From DASSUW01 sp963803335 (GTDB taxonomy: Bacteria; Actinomycetota; Thermoleophilia; Solirubrobacterales; Solirubrobacteraceae): a stretch of 64,000 nucleotides of DNA. Below the pieces are notes generated by a model. It did not search any database. It was not told where the DNA came from and was given only the letters and a program-made list of their open reading frames with translations. Location of the stretch: contig CAWDME010000015.1 of NCBI GenBank assembly GCA_963803335.1, positions 1-64,000 on the forward strand, given 5' to 3'. Shown piece by piece: positions 59,678 through 64,000 of the stretch. A program made the position numbers and the translations under genes. Numbering within the stretch: position 1 is the first letter of the stretch; every line of letters starts with the position of its first letter.

Positions 59678-59964
59678 GCGCGACCGATGAAAGTCAAGTG
59701 CCTGGCGGACGAATTCTTCGGGCTTCGAGCGGCCGGGACGGCGGGCCGGCGGAGGCGCTCATCGACGCTCGCCGTCACTCGGTCCGGTGCATGCGCGCTC
59801 GGGTGCGTGGTTCCGCGCTATTTCGGCGCGCCGGGTCGGCACCGGCTTGCCGGTGTGGTCGTCGCGGATTAGCTTGTCGGTGGGCGCGGGTGACTGACGT
59901 AGCGAAGCGCAGACGTCAGGAGCTTTGAGTCTGCCGCGCGGCTTTGCCCCGTTGAGGGCCTACT

Positions 59965-61209
59965 TCATGCGCGCTCCGGTGTCGCGCCCGCGCCCACCTT
60001 TCTCGCCGGGGCTCCGGCCTGTTGGTCTGTGACCAGCCGCTTGTAGGAGGCCTCGGCCTGCGCGGCGAGCTCGCGCTCGGCCTGTCGGATCGCCTGGTTG
60101 CTGCTCCAGACCCCGCGCGCGGCCCTCGTGTATTTCGGGGCGCCGGCGGTGATCTCGAGCCGGCGCAGCTGCTTCTTGGTCAGCGACGGTTGCTGGTGCG
60201 CGTAGTCCTCACCGCGCGTCAGCATGCACCAGAACAGGATCGCCAGCTTGCGGGCGGTCGCGACGATCGCCTTGCCATGGCCGCGGCGAGCACGAGTGCG
60301 GTCGTAGAAAGCGTGCAGCGGCCCGGGCTGCAGCACGACGCTCCAGGCGGCCTCGACCAGCGCCCAGCGCGCGGCCGCCGAGCCGCGTTTGCTGATGCGG
60401 CCGCTGCGCCCGGGCGCGTCCCCGGATTGGCGGACCTTCGGATCCAGGCCCAGGTAGGCCACCAGCTTGCGGCTGGCAAGGAACCGGCGCGGGTCGCCGA
60501 CGGCGGCGATGAAGGTCGCGGCGCAGATCAGGTTCACGCCCGGGACGGTCATCAGCCGGCGGATCTCGGGCCACCCCAGTGCTTGTTGGGCGATCAGCCG
60601 CTCGACCGCGGCGATCTCCGAATCGAGGAACTCGATATGGCGGATCCCGGCGTCGACCGACTCGCGCTCCTCCAGTGGCAGCTCCAGGCCGGCCAGCCAC
60701 CGGCGGCCCTTGACGCCGAACAGGTCCGAGCAGGGTGGCTTGCCTTGCAGGCGTCGCTGCAGCACCGCGTGGATCTCGTTCTTCGAGCGCGAGCGCGAGT
60801 GCACCAACTGCTCGCGGCGCGCCAGCCGGCGACGCAGCACGCGACAGCGCTCATCGGGCATCCACACCGACTCCAGCTCGCCCGACCACAACAGCCGGGC
60901 CAACGTGCGCGCGTCCAGCCGGTCGGTCTTGGCCCGTGCCTGCGTGATGCCGGTGTCGTCCGGGCTGACCACGATCACCCGGTCGACGTGCGGCCCGAGG
61001 ATCCGCGCGACCTCCCAGCAACTGCCTGTCACTTCCAACGCCACGCGATCCGACGCCACCAGGCTCTGCGCCAGCATCTCCAGCCCCTCGGGCGTGCTCG
61101 GGACCCGAGCACCGGAACGCACCTGGCCGTCCTCGCAGATCGCGACCACGCAGAACTCACGGTGAACATCCAGGCCGATCGCGCGACCGACCCACCTCGT
61201 CAACGCCAC
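59965..61209 (-). CDS. IS110-family transposase (copy B)
   Basis: 414 residues, differing from copy A at two positions (Gly267 for Ala; Gln for a Lys in the Lys-rich run before RRLEITAG). Asp14, Glu59, Asp96, Asp99 and Ser277 are intact. Unlike copy A its full upstream non-coding end is joined to the gene, so this is the copy more likely to be active. The near identity implies recent transposition or gene conversion. Confidence 0.95.
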   Translation of the reverse strand: MALTRWVGRAIGLDVHREFCVVAICEDGQVRSGARVPSTPEGLEMLAQSLVASDRVALEVTGSCWEVARILGPHVDRVIVVSPDDTGITQARAKTDRLDARTLARLLWSGELESVWMPDERCRVLRRRLARREQLVHSRSRSKNEIHAVLQRRLQGKPPCSDLFGVKGRRWLAGLELPLEERESVDAGIRHIEFLDSEIAAVERLIAQQALGWPEIRRLMTVPGVNLICAATFIAAVGDPRRFLASRKLVAYLGLDPKVRQSGDAPGRSGRISKRGSAAARWALVEAAWSVVLQPGPLHAFYDRTRARRGHGKAIVATARKLAILFWCMLTRGEDYAHQQPSLTKKQLRRLEITAGAPKYTRAARGVWSSNQAIRQAERELAAQAEASYKRLVTDQQAGAPARKVGAGATPERA

Positions 61210-61456
61210 TTCTCACCTCCCACGACGCAGTTGACACCGAACGGGAGAACCAGCGGGACAACGACACAGACCGATACGTGCTCACGGCACAATCCAGGCA
61301 AGTCGCAGGGGCGGCCGAACGAAAAGGTCGGGCTCGAAGCCCATCGCGCAAACCGGCCTACCCGCCTGCGTTCTCCCACAGAAGCCCCTGTCCCGGATCG
61401 CTCGACGCTACGGCCGGACCCGGACAGAGCCTCCACCGAGCAGTTTCATGCCGCGA
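61210..61456 (-). ncRNA. Candidate bridge-RNA locus in the 5' end of IS110 copy B
   Basis: IS110-group elements transcribe a structured guide RNA from the non-coding end upstream of the recombinase. Here 247 bases upstream of the start codon contain a tight GGGCTTCGAGCCC hairpin (minus-strand sense) and other GC-rich pairings, with no ORF. RNA identity, limits and guide loops were not resolved; in the related IS1111 group the RNA lies at the other end (59678-59964), which is also structured. Confidence 0.4.
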
Positions 61457-61611
61457 GGCGGGGTAGCGCGCAAGCACTGGGCGACGAGCAGGCGCGGAAC
61501 CGGCCGCCGGAGGTGCGGCGGCGAAGGCGACGGCCCGGGTGGGCAGTACACGGCGTCGGGCGTCCGCCGCGCATGAAGCGTGCGATCAGGCTCAGCGCTG
61601 CCGGCAGTCCC

Positions 61612-61911
61612 TCACGGCACGCGTTCGACCTCGTGGTAGAGGGTGATCATGAGGTTGTAGGCGCCGTCCTGCACGTCGTGCAGCGTCTCGCGAACTTCGG
61701 GCAGCTGCTCGAGCCGCTCGCGATCCTCGGGGGTCCGCATCTCTACCAGGGCCGCAACCGACTTCCGATCGGGGCTCGAGAGGATCCGGGCGGAGACGAG
61801 CCCCGGGTCGTCGCTGACATGACGGAGCATCTCGCCGAGCTGCCCGACGAGCGTCGGTTCCGCGTCCGGATGCACGTTCCAGATGTGGAGGAGCACAGGG
61901 CTTTGGTTCAT
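61612..61911 (-). CDS. ABM-like (antibiotic biosynthesis monooxygenase-type) small protein
   Basis: 99 residues. A ferredoxin-like beta-alpha-beta-beta fold is suggested by VLLHIWNVHPDAEPTLVGQLGEMLRHVSDDPGLVSARILSSPDRKSVAALVEMRTPEDRERLEQLPEVRETL. The spacing 'F/W-x-V-x-P-x...L...L..........G..SA.......' matches ABM-domain proteins, which often act as cofactor-free monooxygenases or structural units. ATG 61911 is preceded by AAAGGAA. It lies alone between IS110 copy B and the island's right repeat. Confidence 0.65.
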   Translation of the reverse strand: MNQSPVLLHIWNVHPDAEPTLVGQLGEMLRHVSDDPGLVSARILSSPDRKSVAALVEMRTPEDRERLEQLPEVRETLHDVQDGAYNLMITLYHEVERVP

Positions 61912-62861
61912 CGCGTTCCTTTCAGGTCGTCGGGATGCCAACTCGTTCGCGATGTCGTCCCGAGCGGCGCAGGAGGATCGCTGAGCGGTCGCTGCCTGCA
62001 CCACGGCGAAGGTACTACCTTCGCGCCGATCGCCGCGGCTGGCGCGGATCGGACCGGCATCGAGGCCGGGGAGCCGGGACCTACCCTGCGGCGATCGTCC
62101 AAGGCATTCGTGGCGAGGTCGCGCAGCTCCGCGGAGACATGGGGCCCGCCCGGGACCAGTCGACGTGGAGGGGGCCCTCGCCGACCGGGCGCACAGCGGC
62201 CGCGACGGGCTCGCCGCCGCAGAAGCCACCGAGCTGGCAGCCCTGCTCAACAGCCACTGGCAACGTTGAAGTCCAGCTCGCGGAACGGATCAGCAATGCG
62301 ATGTGGCTGGTCGAGCAGTCGGCCCGACGCAAAATGCGACTTCAGGCGCTCCTAAGCATCGTCGCCTGCCTCGAAGCCCTGCTCAACACCGGCCGGCACC
62401 CGACCACCAAGCAGTTCAAGCAGCGCGTCACTGACATGGCTCGCGAGCTCGGGGTCAACGGCCTCTCACGCTCAATGGCGGAGCGGTTATGCGAGCAACG
62501 GTCGACCGCGGCGACGGCCGCCGGCTGCGCTTGGTCTCGCCGCAACCCCGGCGAACCGCTACCCGACCACAGCGAGCGCGAGACCAGAGCGATCAGCGAG
62601 CCCGCGCCAGTTCAGGACGTGCTCCGAGCCGCGGTCCGCAACTGCATTGAGGATCCCGTCTGTTCGCGGGGCACTGCGCTGACGAAACCGCGGTTCGCGC
62701 GAAATGGCCACTCGCCGACGGCGACGGCAACCCCCTGTAGGACGACCGCCGGGACTGCTGGTCTCGCCTTGAATGGAGCGGCCGCAATTCACCGCCCGGC
62801 CGTAGCCGCTCCCGGCGTCACGTCGGCGCTCGCAACGCGAACGGGCAGCCCCACGCGAGGG
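61912..62861. other. Stretch with ORF fragments, no intact gene supported
   Basis: Two plus-strand pieces look protein-like but lie in different frames. The first (62165-62278) reads VEGALADRAHSGRDGLAAAEATELAALLNSHWQR and stops. The second (about 62260-62560) reads VEVQLAERISNAMWLVEQSARRKMRLQALLSIVACLEALLNTGRHP, then QRVTDMARELGVNGLSRSMAERL. Together they may be a decayed helical protein. Nothing else is recognised. Confidence 0.3.
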
Positions 62862-62942
62862 CTACCGCCGCGACTTGAGCCACAGGACGAGCGCCGTGGC
62901 TATGCCGAGAAGGATCGCGCCGATCGCAGCGACAGGGTCCAT
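62862..62942 (-). CDS. Possible 26-residue membrane peptide
   Basis: ATG 62942 opens MDPVAAIGAILLGIATALVLWLKSRR, a single membrane helix with a basic end, then stops. The shape is that of small hydrophobic membrane peptides, including type I toxins, but there is no recognised family or antisense RNA evidence. It may also be the end of a longer decayed gene. Confidence 0.3.
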   Translation of the reverse strand: MDPVAAIGAILLGIATALVLWLKSRR

Positions 62943-63127
62943 CCTCTTTGAGCTGTCCGGCCGCCTGGGGCCGGACTCAGGCTTCCTTGCCTGGAAGAGT
63001 TGTACACGATGGTCAGGATGCCCGAGTAACCAGACTCTTTGCCTAGACGCTTGACCAGTCATGCACCCGAAGAGCCGGTTCGAGTCTCCGACGCGCGACG
63101 CCGGGCACATCGCGCCGACTCGAGGCC

Positions 63128-63279
63128 ACGCTTCTCGGGTGGGTGGCAGGAAAGTGCGCTACGGGCCGGCGAGCTTTGCTCCGTTCGCAATGCGTCTGAG
63201 AGATGGAGCGCCCTCGCCTGCAAAGTCGCCGGCGGGTTCCATTTCCTGACAGGACCCGCCCGCCGAGGCCATGGTCCCT
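63128..63279 (-). repeat. 152-bp inverted repeat, right copy (IR-R)
   Basis: The reverse complement of 34702-34853 with nine mismatches and no gaps. It lies six bases downstream of the moeA stop, in the same relation to moeA as the left copy has to the ORF ending at 34694. The two copies together define the ends of the accessory island. Confidence 0.9.
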
Positions 63280-63285
63280 GGGTCG

Positions 63286-64000
63286 TCAGCCGAGCCTGAG
63301 GACGTCGACGGGCGCGCCCGCGGGCAGCTCACCGGCGTCGTCGGGCGCGATCGCGAAGCCGTCGCTCTCGCCGAGGGCGCCGGTCATGTGCGAGCCCTGG
63401 CGCTCGGTCGGCGTCGCCTCCAGCACACCGTCGGCCCCGGCCCGCAGGGCGGCGGTGAGGAACTCGGTGCGCCCGTCGGACGCGCGCGCGGGCGTGGTCA
63501 GCCGGCCGGCCTCGTAGGCCGGGCGGGCGTCGCGCTCACCGCCGAGCCTCCGCAGCGCGGGGGCGATAAAGACCGAGAAGCAGACGATCGTCGACAGCGG
63601 GTTGCCCGGGAGGCCGAAGACGAGCGTGTCACCACGGCGGCCGAACCACAGCGGCTTGCCCGGCTTGATCTTCACGCGCCAGAACACCTCGTCGACACCG
63701 CACGCCTCGAACGCGGGCTTGACGTGGTCGTGCGGGCCGACCGAGACGCCGCCCGACACCACCAGCACGTCGTTCTCCAGGCCCTTCTCGACGGCGGCGA
63801 TCGTTGCGTCGCGGTCGTCGCCGATCACGCCCTGGTCGACCACCTCGGCGCCCACGCGGGCGGCCAGCAGGCGGATCATCAGGCCGTTGGACTCGTGGAT
63901 GCGCCCGGGCTCGGGCGGCGCGCCGAGCGGCAGCAGCTCGCTGCCGGTGACGATCACGCCCAGCCGCGGGCGCCGGTACACGGCGACCTCGCCGACGCCG
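63286..64000 (-). CDS. moeA: Molybdopterin molybdenumtransferase MoeA, C-terminal part (continues beyond the window)
   Basis: 238 residues visible. The MoCF-binding domain shows RRPRLGVIVTGSELLPLGAPP, RIHESNGLMIRLLAARVGAEV, VVSGGVSVGPHDHVKPAFE and WRVKIKPGKPLWFGRRGDTLVFGLPGNPLSTIVCF, and domain IV follows with LTAALRAGADGVLEATPTERQGSHMTGALGESDGFAI. These are the standard MoeA motifs. The enzyme inserts molybdate into molybdopterin-AMP, the step needed by the form-II hydroxylase at 24-32 kb. The N-terminal part lies off the right end. Its 3' end abuts the island repeat. Confidence 0.95.
   Translation of the reverse strand, partial: GVGEVAVYRRPRLGVIVTGSELLPLGAPPEPGRIHESNGLMIRLLAARVGAEVVDQGVIGDDRDATIAAVEKGLENDVLVVSGGVSVGPHDHVKPAFEACGVDEVFWRVKIKPGKPLWFGRRGDTLVFGLPGNPLSTIVCFSVFIAPALRRLGGERDARPAYEAGRLTTPARASDGRTEFLTAALRAGADGVLEATPTERQGSHMTGALGESDGFAIAPDDAGELPAGAPVDVLRLG

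Larger units (their letters stand above)
59678..61456 (-). mobile_element. IS110-family element, copy B, complete (1779 bp)
   Basis: Boundaries are set by comparison with copy A: homology begins at GCGCGACCGATGAAAG and ends at CATGCCGCGA, and flanks differ outside. The transposase (59965-61209) is framed by 287 bases of 3' and 247 bases of 5' non-coding sequence. Hairpins include CTGACGT...ACGTCAG (near 59891-59917) at the 3' side and GGGCTCGAAGCCC (about 61331-61343) at the 5' side. No terminal inverted repeats or target duplication are evident, as is usual for IS110. Confidence 0.93.

Noticed and set aside
60022..62355. 777-codon plus-strand ORF spanning IS110 copy B
   Set aside because: Antisense to the transposase and across the element boundary; its Arg/Gln-rich composition is a shadow.
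63128..63279. Riboswitch downstream of moeA
   Set aside because: It folds partly, but no molybdenum-cofactor, glycine, TPP or cobalamin riboswitch core could be matched by eye, and it lies after the gene rather than before it.

Overview
The window is very GC-rich (about 70%), with dense ATGA/GTGA start-stop overlaps, MurT/GatD, an F420-type luciferase-like oxidoreductase, an aerobic CO-dehydrogenase-like cluster and Ogt paired with an ECF sigma factor. This suggests a high-GC soil actinobacterium; Thermoleophilia/Solirubrobacterales is the best guess, inferred from gene content only. No rRNA, convincing tRNA or CRISPR array was found.

Layout. (1) 1-1821: a frameshifted DUF4340-like fragment facing a frameshifted, 5'-truncated methylmalonyl-CoA mutase large subunit, joined abruptly at about 1821 to an unrelated gene start. 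(2) 1.8-6.4 kb: truncated ferric-reductase-like start, ApbE flavin transferase, a tail-rich anchored protein, a secreted six-repeat protein, a response regulator/histidine kinase pair collapsed by an internal deletion, and a frameshifted subtilisin. (3) 6.5-24 kb, ordinary chromosome: osmoprotectant-binding lipoprotein; an overlapping lipid kinase-murT-methyltransferase-gatD operon (amidation of peptidoglycan lipid II); HAD phosphatase; cyclophilin lipoprotein; ECF sigma-ogt; an enolase-superfamily enzyme; a block of polytopic glycan-type membrane proteins (DUF2298, Agl23-like, YbhN-like); SpoIID-like; MBL hydrolase; HNH-repeat/coiled-coil protein; PilZ protein. (4) 24.1-32.3 kb: one tightly overlapping form-II CO-dehydrogenase-like molybdenum hydroxylase operon (S-L-M-D-E-XdhC halves-MocA-G-zinc ribbon), facing a LysR regulator. 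(5) 33.2-34.7 kb: a shrunken methyltransferase relic, an LLM oxidoreductase and a small ORF. (6) 34.7-63.3 kb: a mobile-element-rich accessory island. (7) 63.3-64 kb: moeA, running off the window, whose product completes the molybdenum cofactor that the operon in (4) needs.

The island is framed by two 152-base inverted repeats (34702-34853 and 63128-63279, about 94% identical), each a few bases after a stop codon. It holds two near-identical 1779-base IS110-family elements. One is split by an IS21 element with a GCAGTT target duplication, and the other copy supplies the empty site. It also holds a second IS21 (GTGGAG duplication), an IS1182 element split by an IS3 element (CTT duplication) and a frameshifted third IS110-type transposase. 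Between them lie cargo genes: a secreted GH3 glucosidase, a HEPN-motif protein, a HARE-HTH/RNase-H-like locus, uncharacterised proteins, a broken second rnhB, a catalytic-core-only tyrosine recombinase, a lipoprotein esterase, a nucleotidyltransferase, DUF427 and an ABM-type protein.

Many ORFs are broken by single-base changes, so either pseudogenisation or residual sequencing/assembly error is common here. These cases are marked individually.
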